This document shows positions 34,861 through 43,778 of a stretch of DNA of 64,000 nucleotides, piece by piece (within the stretch, counting starts at the first letter, position 1; every line of letters starts with the position of its first letter). Made by a program: the position numbers and the translations under genes. The stretch covers positions 142,661-206,660 of the forward strand of contig QUKC01000004.1 in assembly GCA_003481005.1 (NCBI GenBank), read 5' to 3'. The DNA is from Firmicutes bacterium TM09-10. GTDB taxonomy: Bacteria; Bacillota; Clostridia; Lachnospirales; Lachnospiraceae. The notes under the pieces are model-generated. The model did not search any database and was not told the origin of the DNA. It worked only from the letters and a program-made list of their open reading frames with translations.

Positions 34861-36483
34861 ATGCAGGAAAAAAAGGTGACATATCAGGAACTTGCCAGAC
34901 AGGCACAGAAAAAAGAAAAGCATCAGATTGTACTTGCAATTGCAGACGGCAAAATCCGGGAGTTGTTCCAGACAGCGAAAGAGGGCGAGGAGATTTCCTT
35001 TTTGACGACGGCTGACCGGATCGGTCATGATACCTGGGTGCGCAGCGCAGTCATGCTTTTGATGAAAGCGGCATCCGATGTGGCAGGCAGCCTACAGAAG
35101 GGAAAGCTGAAAGTAGAATTTTCCATTGGAAGAGGGCTGTATTGCTCTCCACGGGATGGACGGAAGGTGGACAGTACGTTCATCGATCAGGTGCGGGAGC
35201 GGATGAGAGAGCTGGCGGCGCAAAAAATTCCGTTTGTAAAAAGGACGAAAACGACGGACGATGCGATCGCCTTGTTTGAATCACAGGGAATGGCGGATAA
35301 GGTGCAGCTGTTCCGTTACCGGAGAGCTTCTTGTATCAATGTGTATGAGCTGGACGGTTATTATGATTATAATTATGGCTACATGGTGCCGGATACGGGC
35401 TATATCGACTGTTTTGACCTGTTTCCTTACCAGGACGGACTGATGCTTCTGCTTCCGGAACGGCGCGATCCGGAGCATCTGCCTGTTTTTGAAGAGCGAA
35501 AAAAGCTTTTTAAAGCGCTGGAGGATTCGACGCGCTGGGGCGAGAAGCTCGGCATTACGACGGTTGGAGATTTGAATGACAAGATCTGCGGCGGCGATCT
35601 GGCAGAGCTGATTCTGGTACAGGAGGCGATGCAGGAGAGCCGAATTGGACGGATTGCAGAGGACATCGCAGGACGCAAGGGTGTCAAATTCGTCATGATT
35701 GCGGGACCTTCTTCTTCCGGGAAAACGACATTTTCTCATCGACTTTCCATTCAGCTAAAGACGTTTGGGCTGACGCCGCATCCGATCGAGGTGGACAATT
35801 ATTTTGTCAACAGAGAAAAAACGCCGCGGGACGCGGACGGCAATTACAACTTCGAGAGCCTGGACGCGATCGATACAGAGCGGTTCAACAGAGATATGTG
35901 CGAGCTGCTGGAAGGAAAGCGTATCGAGCTGCCGACGTTTAATTTCAAGACCGGCAAACGGGAATATAAGGGAAACTTTTTACAGCTCGGGGCAGACGAT
36001 ATTTTAGTGATTGAGGGCATTCACGGCTTAAACGATAAGATGTCTTACGCGCTGCCAAACGAGAGCAAATACAAAATTTACATCAGCGCACTGACGAGCC
36101 TGAACGTGGATGAGCATAATCGGATTTCCACGGCAGACGGAAGACTGCTGCGTCGGCTGGTGCGGGATGCCCGGACGAGAGGAACGAGCGCAGGGCAGAC
36201 AATTGCCCAGTGGCCGTCTGTGCGGCGCGGCGAGGAAGAGAATATTTTTCCCTTCCAGGAAAGTGCGGATGCGACGTTTAATTCTGCGTTAATTTACGAG
36301 CTCTGCGTCTTAAAAACCTATGCGGAACCGCTGCTTTACGGTATTCAGAAGGGCGATCCGGAATATTTTGAGGCAAAGCGGCTGCTCAAGTTCCTGGACT
36401 ATTTCCTGGGTGTCAGCAGCGAGAATTTGCCGAAAAATTCGATTGTGCGGGAGTTTGTCGGAGGCAGCTGCTTCCGCGTCTGA
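34861..36483 (+). CDS. Nucleoside (uridine) kinase with synthetase-like N-terminal part
   Basis: 540-residue protein. The C-terminal half (about 285-500) is a uridine kinase/phosphoribulokinase-type P-loop domain with GPSSSGKTTFSHRL, and the VEVDNYF-type block follows. The N-terminal half (about 40-240) resembles the editing region of threonyl-tRNA synthetase (TADRIGHDTWVRSAVMLLMKAA). This two-part protein is common in Clostridia. The ATG at 34861 is chosen for AAAGGAG; a TTG at 34792 inside trmK is less likely. Nucleoside specificity unknown. Confidence 0.85.
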   Translation: MQEKKVTYQELARQAQKKEKHQIVLAIADGKIRELFQTAKEGEEISFLTTADRIGHDTWVRSAVMLLMKAASDVAGSLQKGKLKVEFSIGRGLYCSPRDGRKVDSTFIDQVRERMRELAAQKIPFVKRTKTTDDAIALFESQGMADKVQLFRYRRASCINVYELDGYYDYNYGYMVPDTGYIDCFDLFPYQDGLMLLLPERRDPEHLPVFEERKKLFKALEDSTRWGEKLGITTVGDLNDKICGGDLAELILVQEAMQESRIGRIAEDIAGRKGVKFVMIAGPSSSGKTTFSHRLSIQLKTFGLTPHPIEVDNYFVNREKTPRDADGNYNFESLDAIDTERFNRDMCELLEGKRIELPTFNFKTGKREYKGNFLQLGADDILVIEGIHGLNDKMSYALPNESKYKIYISALTSLNVDEHNRISTADGRLLRRLVRDARTRGTSAGQTIAQWPSVRRGEEENIFPFQESADATFNSALIYELCVLKTYAEPLLYGIQKGDPEYFEAKRLLKFLDYFLGVSSENLPKNSIVREFVGGSCFRV

Positions 36484-36588
36484 AAATGGGACAAGCGTGC
36501 GGAAACGCATGAAAGCTGTGGCTGACATTGAAGCTACAGACAGAATTTCTCCTTGCCAAGCAGGGAAAATGCTGTTAAAATGGCACAT

Positions 36589-36948
36589 GGCAAGTAAGAT
36601 AAATGGTCGCGGCTGTCAGCCGTAAGGCACCCGAAAGGGGACAGGTGAGGAAAGTCCGGGCTTCACAGGGCAGGATGCCGGATAACGTCCGGTGGAGGTG
36701 ACTCCAAGGATAGTGCAACAGAAATGAACCGCCAGGCTTTGCCTGGTAAGGGTGGAAGGGCAGTGTAAGAGACTACCGCCCGTCCGGTAACGGACGGGGC
36801 ATATGTAAACCCCATCCGAAGCAAGACCGAATAGAAAGCAACAGATTTGCCCGATCTGCTTTCAGGTAGGTCGCTTGAGCCTGCCGGCGACGGCAGGACT
36901 AGATAGATGACCATTCACGACATAACCCGGCTTATCGTTTTGCTTGCC
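36589..36948 (+). ncRNA. rnpB: RNase P RNA, type A
   Basis: Catalytic RNA that matures tRNA 5' ends. Conserved core segments are present: GAGGAAAGTCCGGGCTTC (about 36647), GGATAGTGCAACAGAAA, and the 3' CATAACCCGGCTTATCG. The P1 helix can be closed by GGCAAGTAAGAT (36589-36600) and GTTTTGCTTGCC (36937-36948), which fixes the ends. Layout is of the ancestral A type, as in many Clostridia, rather than Bacillus type B. Confidence 0.95.
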
Positions 36949-36956
36949 GGCAAAAG

Positions 36957-36989
36957 CACTGCGCAGGAGTTTTCCTGGGCAGTGTTTTT
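36957..36989 (+). terminator. Terminator of rnpB
   Basis: CACTGCGCAGG (36957-36967) pairs with CCTGGGCAGTG (36974-36984), then five T; family 1 element copy 3 starts three bases later. Confidence 0.9.
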
Positions 36990-36991
36990 CT

Positions 36992-37121
36992 TATCGTATA
37001 GGAAACTTCGTTTCCATACGATAAGAAAAGCTACGCGGGGATGCGCACTCGGCGCAAGGGTAGATGGTTGCTAAAGCAACCGCGCCTCGGCGCGAGAATG
37101 TGCCAAGGCACATTCTTTTTT
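36992..37121 (+). repeat. Terminator-linked multi-hairpin element, family 1, copy 3
   Basis: 130 bp, beginning TATCGTATAGGAAAC and ending with the AGAATGTGCC/GGCACATTCT stem and six T. It fills the gap between rnpB and the next gene. Confidence 0.9.
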
Positions 37122-37166
37122 CGAAGGGCAAAAATGCAGGTGGAGAGACAAAAGGGAGGAAGAAGG

Positions 37167-37679
37167 ATGACAGGAATTGTATGTCTGGATCAGGAGGACG
37201 GTTTGCTGTTTAACGGCAGAAGACAGAGCCGTGACCGCGTGGTGACAGAGAAAATCCTTTCGATGACGGAAGGAAAGCCCCTTTGGATGAGCGCTTACAG
37301 CAGGCGTATTTTCCCGGAGGATGCGCCAGTTTGCGTGGCAGAGGATCTTGTGGGAAAGCTGGCAGAGCCTGCAAGGAAAGATGCGGAACAGGTGGAGTCT
37401 GCTCAGGAGGAGCTGGAACGGGAGGAAGCTGCACAGAAGGAGCCTTGGCAGCAGCCGGGCGAAGCGGCCTTTTGCCTGATCGAAGAAGCAGTTAATTTGG
37501 AAAACGAAATGATCGATGAATGGATCGTTTTCCGATGGAAACGCGTTTATCCGGCGGACGTTTTTTTGAAATTTCCGGCGGATGACTGGGAGAAGGAGCT
37601 GATCGAAACCTTTGCAGGCTATTCCCATGAGGAGATCGATCTGGAACGTTATCGGAAAAAAGGCAGGGCGAAATTTTAA
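37167..37679 (+). CDS. Hypothetical protein with Ala/Glu-rich centre
   Basis: A 170-residue soluble protein I cannot assign. The N-terminus (CLDQEDGLLFNGRRQSRDR) and the C-terminus (VFRWKRVYPADVFLKF, ETFAGYSHEEIDLERY) look well folded, and between them (about 68-105) lies a Glu/Ala/Gln-rich linker. GGGAGGAAGAAGG precedes the ATG. The frame is open back into the repeat element, but codons there are part of the repeat. It is followed after 62 bp by the nuclease gene. Confidence 0.65.
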   Translation: MTGIVCLDQEDGLLFNGRRQSRDRVVTEKILSMTEGKPLWMSAYSRRIFPEDAPVCVAEDLVGKLAEPARKDAEQVESAQEELEREEAAQKEPWQQPGEAAFCLIEEAVNLENEMIDEWIVFRWKRVYPADVFLKFPADDWEKELIETFAGYSHEEIDLERYRKKGRAKF

Positions 37680-37741
37680 CAGGAAACAGATGAACCTGCG
37701 GACAGGGCAGAAAATTTCAGGCAAGAGCAGGAAGAGAGATT

Positions 37742-38758
37742 ATGAAAAAAGAAAAATGGAGCAAACGGCATTCTGGCGGTTTTCGAAAATGGCTCATAAC
37801 AGTGTTGCTGGCGATATCCGTGCTGATGACCGGCTACAGCGTTCTGAAAGAGGCTGGGGACGTGCTGCTGGATCAGGCGCAGGAATGGCTGGAGGAAGGA
37901 ATCGATGGAGCCCGGGACGAGGCAGGAGACGACGGTGATGTAGCGTCAGATAAGAAAAGCGGCGGCACCTCCGCTGCAGAAACGCCAGAGGACGGCTTCT
38001 GGGGCACTGAAATCCCCGTCTATCAGGGAAAGGCCTGGATCGAATTAAACAACAACGTTCCGCTTTTTACGAAAAAGGATTACTCGACGAAATCCTTTGA
38101 AACCTACGGCGAGCTGGACAGCCTTGGCAGATGTACGACCGCTTATGCAAACGTCGGGCAGGATTTGATGCCGACCAAAGAGCGGGAGAGCATCAGCCAG
38201 GTGAAGCCGACCGGCTGGCAGAAGTCGGAATACGACGGAATCGATGGAAAATTTCTGTATAATCGTTGTCATCTGATCGGTTACCAGCTGACGGCGGAAA
38301 ATGCAAATGAGAAAAATCTGATTACCGGGACACGTTATTTGAATGTCACCGGGATGCTGCCGTTTGAAAATATGGTGGCGGATTATGTAAAAGAAACAAA
38401 GGGACATGTCCTGTACCGGGTAACGCCGGTATTTTATCAGGATGAGCTGGTTGTGCGCGGCGTCAAAATGGAGGGCTGGTCGGTAGAGGATAACGGGGAA
38501 AGCGTATGCTTCAACGTGTTTGTATACAATGTACAGCCCGGGATTTCCATCTGCTATGGGGATGGTACGAGCAGCAGGATTGTCCAGGAAGCGACGGCAG
38601 ATCCTTCGGCCCGGAAGATTTATGGGAACAGGCGCTCGAAAATTTATCACTGTCCCGGACAGGCGGCGTATGAGGAGATGAAGGATTCGCCGAACCTCGT
38701 GATTTTCGACAGCGAGGAGCAGGCGCAGACGGCGGGCTACCGAAAAGCGGCACGCTAA
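37742..38758 (+). CDS. DNA/RNA non-specific endonuclease, membrane-anchored or secreted
   Basis: 338 residues. A basic N-terminus and a hydrophobic helix (about 17-36) direct export. A Gly/Asp/Glu-rich linker (about 45-80) leads to a nuclease domain with YNRCHLIGYQLT, where the His is the catalytic base of the beta-beta-alpha-metal fold, and the following ENLITGTRYLNV block with the metal-binding Asn. This is the EndA/streptococcal DNase subgroup. It could degrade extracellular DNA for nutrients or serve uptake. Terminator follows. Confidence 0.85.
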   Translation: MKKEKWSKRHSGGFRKWLITVLLAISVLMTGYSVLKEAGDVLLDQAQEWLEEGIDGARDEAGDDGDVASDKKSGGTSAAETPEDGFWGTEIPVYQGKAWIELNNNVPLFTKKDYSTKSFETYGELDSLGRCTTAYANVGQDLMPTKERESISQVKPTGWQKSEYDGIDGKFLYNRCHLIGYQLTAENANEKNLITGTRYLNVTGMLPFENMVADYVKETKGHVLYRVTPVFYQDELVVRGVKMEGWSVEDNGESVCFNVFVYNVQPGISICYGDGTSSRIVQEATADPSARKIYGNRRSKIYHCPGQAAYEEMKDSPNLVIFDSEEQAQTAGYRKAAR

Positions 38759-38785
38759 ACACAGAATACAAAACAATATGAGGCA

Positions 38786-38842
38786 AAAAAGACTCCTGTA
38801 CAGGTGCGTCGAATTGGGCGAATCGTACAGGATTTCTTTTTG
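38786..38842 (+). terminator. Terminator after the nuclease gene
   Basis: TCCTGTAC (38794-38801) and GTACAGGA (38825-38832), flanked by an A-run and a T-rich run. Confidence 0.7.
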
Positions 38843-38845
38843 TAG

Positions 38846-38875
38846 TTGTAAAAATTGTCAAAATAGTGTTACAAT
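38846..38875 (+). promoter_or_regulatory. Promoter of the YesN/YesM operon
   Basis: TTGTAA (38846-38851) and TACAAT (38870-38875), 18-bp spacing. Confidence 0.6.
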
Positions 38876-38927
38876 GAGGATGTATATATCAGAAATGCGC
38901 ATAAACTGCGCAGGGGAGAGTGGGAAC

Positions 38928-40493
38928 GTGTATCGTGTTTTAATAGTAGATGATGAAAAAGTTGAGCGGACGGGACTTCGGCTTCTGCTTGGTAAAATGG
39001 ATCAGAAATTTGAAATCACAGAGGCAGTAAACGGAAAAGAAGCGCTGGAATGGCTTTCCTGTAACCGCGCCGATATTCTGGTGACGGATATCCGTATGCC
39101 GTTTGTGGACGGACTGGAGCTGGTGGAGCAGGCAGCGCGGCTTTATCCGGATATGAAAGCCATGATTTTTTCCGGCTACGGAGAATTTGAATATGCGCGC
39201 AGGGCGATGCGCTTTGGAGTAGAGGAATATATTTTGAAGCCGGTCAATCCGACAGAATTTCAGAACGCGATAAAGAAGATCCTACGTGTACTGGAAGAGA
39301 GCAAACAGGAAAAGAGCCGCAAACAGACAGAAGGCAGCCTGTTTAAAGAATATATTCTGAATGCGATTTTTAACGGGACGGACGCGGCAGAGCTTGAAAA
39401 ACGCGCGGCCGGAATTTATCCGATGGATTTTCTGGACAGCTACAGACGTCTGATGCTTCTGGAGGTTAGCGGGGATTTCTTTGAAAATAAGAGCGGTCAG
39501 CTTCTTGGGGGGCTTAAGATTGCCGGCTTAAATGCAGACTATCTGAATGTGAGCCCTCAGCAGGGAATCCTTTTATTTAAATCGGAAAGCGACGAATGGA
39601 AGGAGACGGCGCGCCGGGTGCTTGAAATTTTGGAGGAGTTTGGCGGCAAGGACGCAAAGTGTTATGTTGCGGTTTCCTCTAGCCTCAAGAACAGAAGTCA
39701 GCTGGCGGAGCGCTGCAGGGAGACAGAGCTTTTGATGGAAAACCGTTTTTACGGTCTGGACAGCCATATTTTCATGGCGGAATACGATGTGGAATGCGCG
39801 GACGACGTGCAGCTGGACGACAGCACACTGATCAAGCAGATCCGGCAGGACGTCCGGACGAAGGATATGTTAAGCCTTTCCGAGCATGTGGACAGGCTGT
39901 TCCACAATTATCGACAGAACGTCGGATTTTCCCAGATTTATGTGAAGTTTGTCTTTTCCAGCCTGTTGAAGGTTTTATATGAGGCGATTCCGAGTAAAAA
40001 CGACCGGGACTTAAATGAAGAAATGGAAATGCTTTACCGGACTGCGGATATCGATGAGATCCGGCGGATCATTGAAAAGAACATTCAGCTTCTGGAGCAG
40101 GAGACCCAGACGGACAGTGGCAATATCCATCAGGAGGTAGAAGAGGTCAAGCACTATATCAATACGCATTACGGGGAAGAGATAAGCATTGAAATGTTGG
40201 CGGAGCGCGTTTTTTTGGCTCCCAGTTATCTGAGTACGATTTTTAAAAAGGAAACCGGCCAGAATTTAAGCAAATTTATCAAGGTCTGCCGGATGGAAAA
40301 AGCGCGCGAGATGCTGGAGGGCACGAAGGACAAAATCGTGAGCATCAGCGAAAAGGTAGGATATCCGAATGTTTCCTATTTTTGTCAGAGTTTTCGGGAG
40401 TATTATGGGATGACGCCGCAGAAGTATCGCGATCAGGGAGAGAATGCAGGACAAGATGCAGAACAAGATGAAGAAGCTGTTGCATTGGGTTAA
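38928..40493 (+). CDS. YesN-type response regulator (receiver plus AraC output domain)
   Basis: 521-residue transcription activator. Receiver domain at about 1-120 with Asp8/Asp9, phospho-accepting Asp54 (VTDIRMP) and Lys in LKPVNP. A middle region of unknown fold is followed by a C-terminal AraC-type double helix-turn-helix (about 415-510: ISIEMLAERVFLAPSYLSTIF, VGYPNVSYFCQSF). The start is GTG at 38928 after GGGGAGAG. It likely activates the sugar-transport genes downstream, whose promoter lacks a clear -35 box. Confidence 0.9.
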   Translation: MYRVLIVDDEKVERTGLRLLLGKMDQKFEITEAVNGKEALEWLSCNRADILVTDIRMPFVDGLELVEQAARLYPDMKAMIFSGYGEFEYARRAMRFGVEEYILKPVNPTEFQNAIKKILRVLEESKQEKSRKQTEGSLFKEYILNAIFNGTDAAELEKRAAGIYPMDFLDSYRRLMLLEVSGDFFENKSGQLLGGLKIAGLNADYLNVSPQQGILLFKSESDEWKETARRVLEILEEFGGKDAKCYVAVSSSLKNRSQLAERCRETELLMENRFYGLDSHIFMAEYDVECADDVQLDDSTLIKQIRQDVRTKDMLSLSEHVDRLFHNYRQNVGFSQIYVKFVFSSLLKVLYEAIPSKNDRDLNEEMEMLYRTADIDEIRRIIEKNIQLLEQETQTDSGNIHQEVEEVKHYINTHYGEEISIEMLAERVFLAPSYLSTIFKKETGQNLSKFIKVCRMEKAREMLEGTKDKIVSISEKVGYPNVSYFCQSFREYYGMTPQKYRDQGENAGQDAEQDEEAVALG

Positions 40494-42201
40494 CGGAATC
40501 AAGCTGCGGTATAAGCTGGCGATCATTTATTCCTTGTTTTGCTTTTTGCCGGTGATGCTTTTGTTTTTGCTGAGCTTTCTGCAGATGCGAAGTATTATTG
40601 GCGATAAGGAAAAAATGAACCTGCAGTCCTATCTGCAGCAGTCGGTGTCGTCGATGGACAGAACGCTGGACGGTTATAACAGCCTGTCGGATTATATCGC
40701 CTTTGACCGGACACTGGCAGAGGTATTTTCCATGGAATATGGGACACCCTACGAGCAGTATGAGCAGCTGACACAGAAGGTGGATCCGATCCTGCGGTCA
40801 TCGAGTTATTTTCACGGCGGGATGCAGCGGATCACGATCTATACAGATAATGGAATGGTCAAGCATGACACCACGGTTGCACCGGTATCAGAGATCGAGG
40901 AGACGGACTGGTATCAGAAGACATTGGAACACCCGGGCATTAACTGGTTTGTAAATTATCAGGAAAAGACATTGTTTTCCGCCCGGAAGCTGGCCTTTTC
41001 CGGCGCCAGGGAGGGTGTGAACATCCTGTATATGGATGTGGATTATCAGAAGCTTTTTACGCCGTATGCAGAGACACTGATCTCAGAATGCGGGCTTTAT
41101 ATTACAGATCAGGAGGGAAAGCTGGTCTTTGAGGAAAGCAGATTTTCCGGAAAGAATCAGAACTATGATTTGACGTATTCCGAATTCCTGGAGCAGCGGG
41201 ATAGGGGCAGTACGGATTATACCATTCTCTGTGAGCAGTCCAATACAACGGGATGGACGGTGTGGCTGTATCAGCCGGTGGGACTTGCGGGAGAAGCGAT
41301 GCGCCCGATCGTAGTGATGGCGGGAGTGACGATCCTGATCTGTATTTTCGCAGCAGTGCTTGCTTATTTTATCACCTCCGGCATGGTGAGCGGCAGGATT
41401 GAACGGCTGACGTGCCTCATGCAGGAGGTGCAGGAGGGCAGCATGGATATGCAGGTGGGGAGCGATGACCGGGATGAAATCGGGATGCTTTACCGTGGCT
41501 TTGGCAGTATGATGAAGCGAATACGGACGCTGATCAATGAAGTTTATCTTGGCAAGATCACGCAGAAGGAGGCGGAGCTGAAGGCGCTGCAGGCACAGAT
41601 CAATCCGCATTTTCTGTATAATACGCTGTCTTTGATCAACTGGAAGGCACTGGCAGCAGGAGAAGAGGATATCAGCAGGATGACACTGGCCATGTCTACC
41701 TTTTACCGCACTGCCTTAAACCGTGGGAGGAATGTGCTGCAGGTAGAGGCTGAACTGAGCAATACCCGTGCCTATCTGGAAATTCAAAGCATGCTGCATG
41801 ACGGGGATTTTGATTACGAAATCGAAGTACAGCCGGAAATCCTGCAGTGCGAGTCTCTGAATCTGATCCTGCAGCCCCTTGTTGAGAATGCGATCCATCA
41901 CGGAATTGAAGAAAAAACAGACGGACGAGGCAAAATTTCCGTCCGGGGATGGAAAGAAGACAATTGTGTATGGTTTATGGTAGAGGATAACGGTGTCGGG
42001 ATGGAGCAGAAGGTTGCGGATAAAATCCTGACAATGGAATCCAAGGGCTATGGAGTTCGTAATGTTGATGAACGAATCCGCCTCTGTTATGGAGAAAAGT
42101 ATGCGATGAAGGTAGAAAGTGTTGTCGGCAAAGGTACAAAAATGACAATTCACTTCCCTGCAAAGCAACTTGTTGATATACAAAAATCACAAAGTTCTTA
42201 A
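40444..42201 (+). CDS. YesM-type sensor histidine kinase
   Basis: 585-residue membrane kinase. Two membrane helices (about 25-47 and 290-315) enclose an extracellular dCache-like sensing region; HAMP (about 315-370), His_kinase block with phospho-accepting His389 (QINPHFLYNTL), then ATPase motifs LVENAIHHG and VEDNGVGM. It overlaps the response-regulator gene by 50 bp, so they are co-translated. The partner transporter suggests it senses oligosaccharides, directly or through a binding protein. Confidence 0.92.
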   Translation: MQDKMQNKMKKLLHWVNGIKLRYKLAIIYSLFCFLPVMLLFLLSFLQMRSIIGDKEKMNLQSYLQQSVSSMDRTLDGYNSLSDYIAFDRTLAEVFSMEYGTPYEQYEQLTQKVDPILRSSSYFHGGMQRITIYTDNGMVKHDTTVAPVSEIEETDWYQKTLEHPGINWFVNYQEKTLFSARKLAFSGAREGVNILYMDVDYQKLFTPYAETLISECGLYITDQEGKLVFEESRFSGKNQNYDLTYSEFLEQRDRGSTDYTILCEQSNTTGWTVWLYQPVGLAGEAMRPIVVMAGVTILICIFAAVLAYFITSGMVSGRIERLTCLMQEVQEGSMDMQVGSDDRDEIGMLYRGFGSMMKRIRTLINEVYLGKITQKEAELKALQAQINPHFLYNTLSLINWKALAAGEEDISRMTLAMSTFYRTALNRGRNVLQVEAELSNTRAYLEIQSMLHDGDFDYEIEVQPEILQCESLNLILQPLVENAIHHGIEEKTDGRGKISVRGWKEDNCVWFMVEDNGVGMEQKVADKILTMESKGYGVRNVDERIRLCYGEKYAMKVESVVGKGTKMTIHFPAKQLVDIQKSQSS

Positions 42202-42254
42202 AAAAGTGATATTATTCTTAAATTTTTGATATATACGGTTGTTCTTTTGCACTT

Positions 42255-42260
42255 TATAAT
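42255..42260 (+). promoter_or_regulatory. -10 box of the malE-like gene
   Basis: Perfect TATAAT with no acceptable -35 box at 16-18 bp, as expected for an activator-dependent promoter. The likely activator is the YesN regulator just upstream. Confidence 0.5.
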
Positions 42261-42318
42261 AATATTATCAAATGAACACGAAACACCGAAAAGGTGTGGT
42301 GTATAGGAGGAAAAAGCT

Positions 42319-43659
42319 ATGAAATTCAAAAAAGTGACAGCACTGGCGCTTTGCGTAGCAATGTCTGCAACAGCTCTTGCAGGCTGCGGATCCAAAGCAG
42401 CTACGACAGACAGCCAGACAGCAGCTCCCGCAGAGAGCACAGCAGCAGATGCTGCAGATGCAACAGAAGCAACAGAAGCAGCTCCTGTTGAGACAAAGGA
42501 TGTTACCCTGAAGGTTTGGGCACCTCAGGAAGACCAGAACCCGAATGATACTTATGATAAGGGTATGCTGGCTGCAATGTGTGATGCATTTAATGAAGCA
42601 CATCCGGAATGGAACATTACATATGAATATGGCGTATGCGGTGAAGACGTTGCAAAAGACGAAGTAACCAAGGACGTTGATGCAGCAGCAGATGTTTACA
42701 TGTTTGCAAACGACCAGCTGCCGATTCTGGTAGAGGCTGGTGCCATTGCAGAGCTGGGTGGCAAAAACCTGGAAGAAGTTAAGGCAACCAACTCCGAATC
42801 TATGGTAAATACTGTTACCTATCAGGGTGGTGTATATGGTGTTCCTTATGCATATAACGGCTGGTTCATGTACTATGACAGCAGCAAGTTTACAGAAGAC
42901 GAAGTGAAGGATCTGGATGTCATGCTGGCAAAGGATCTGGGCGATGATGTGACCAACGTTTGCTTCCAGCTGAGCAATTCCTGGTACATTCCTTCCTTCT
43001 ACTACGGCGTTGGCGGCACAATGTTTGGTCCTGACGGCACAGATGGTTCTTCTCCCTGTGATTTCGATGACGAAAAGGGTCTTGCAGTAACCAATTACCT
43101 GATTGACCTTGCTGCAAATCCGAAATTCACAAACCAGGCCAACGAAGAAGCAGGTAAGGCAATTAACCTGTTTACCGAAGGCAAGCTGGGTGCATTCTTT
43201 AGCGGCTCCTGGGATCGTGAAGCAATTGAAGAAGCTCTGGGCGACAACTTCGCATGTGCACAGCTTCCTTCCTTCAAGGCTGGCGATTATGAAGGCACAA
43301 TGAAGTCTTATGCAGGCTCCAAGGCAATTGGTGTAAATCCTACCTGCGAGAACATGGACGTTGCAGTTGCACTGGCTGTATATCTTGGCAACGCTGATTG
43401 CCAGAAGATGCGTTATGAGGTTCGTGGCGTAGTTCCGCTGGATTCTACCGGTATCGATGATGTAATGTTAAACGCTATTACCGATACTGTAAACAACACT
43501 TCCGTTGCTCAGCCTCTGGTTTCTGAGATGAACGGTTGGTGGAGCCCCGCAGAAGCATTCGGTAAAGCAATCGTAGCTGGTGAGGTTAACCACGACAATG
43601 CACAGGATAAGCTGACCACTTTCATTGCAAACGTAAATGCAGGCGGTTCTCTGGATTAA
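42319..43659 (+). CDS. Sugar ABC transporter substrate-binding lipoprotein (MalE-like)
   Basis: 446 residues. Lipoprotein signal with lipobox ALAGC, Cys23, then an Ala/Thr/Glu linker (about 24-62) and a periplasmic-type binding fold (KVWAPQEDQN, FTEGKLGAFFSGSWD, a maltose-binding block). It captures maltodextrins or similar sugars outside the membrane. TAGGAGGAAAAAGC precedes the ATG. A terminator separates it from the permeases, which would raise binding-protein amounts over the membrane parts. Confidence 0.9.
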   Translation: MKFKKVTALALCVAMSATALAGCGSKAATTDSQTAAPAESTAADAADATEATEAAPVETKDVTLKVWAPQEDQNPNDTYDKGMLAAMCDAFNEAHPEWNITYEYGVCGEDVAKDEVTKDVDAAADVYMFANDQLPILVEAGAIAELGGKNLEEVKATNSESMVNTVTYQGGVYGVPYAYNGWFMYYDSSKFTEDEVKDLDVMLAKDLGDDVTNVCFQLSNSWYIPSFYYGVGGTMFGPDGTDGSSPCDFDDEKGLAVTNYLIDLAANPKFTNQANEEAGKAINLFTEGKLGAFFSGSWDREAIEEALGDNFACAQLPSFKAGDYEGTMKSYAGSKAIGVNPTCENMDVAVALAVYLGNADCQKMRYEVRGVVPLDSTGIDDVMLNAITDTVNNTSVAQPLVSEMNGWWSPAEAFGKAIVAGEVNHDNAQDKLTTFIANVNAGGSLD

Positions 43660-43676
43660 GACTCTGGCTTGATTTT

Positions 43677-43711
43677 AAGGCTTCACCCGATCTTCCGGTG
43701 AAGCCTTTCTT
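43677..43711 (+). terminator. Intra-operon terminator after the binding-protein gene
   Basis: AGGCTTCACC (from 43678) and GGTGAAGCCT with a T-rich tail. Partial read-through would feed the permease genes. Confidence 0.8.
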
Positions 43712-43778
43712 TCAGAAACGGACATTTTGGGATAACACAGTGTCTGCCTGAAAATGTATAAGGGAAAGGAAGAATACG

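Noticed and set aside
37041..37166. Upstream start of the Ala/Glu-rich protein inside the repeat element
   Set aside because: The peptide it would add comes from the repeat, which is read in different frames at other copies; GGGAGGAAGAAGG supports 37167.
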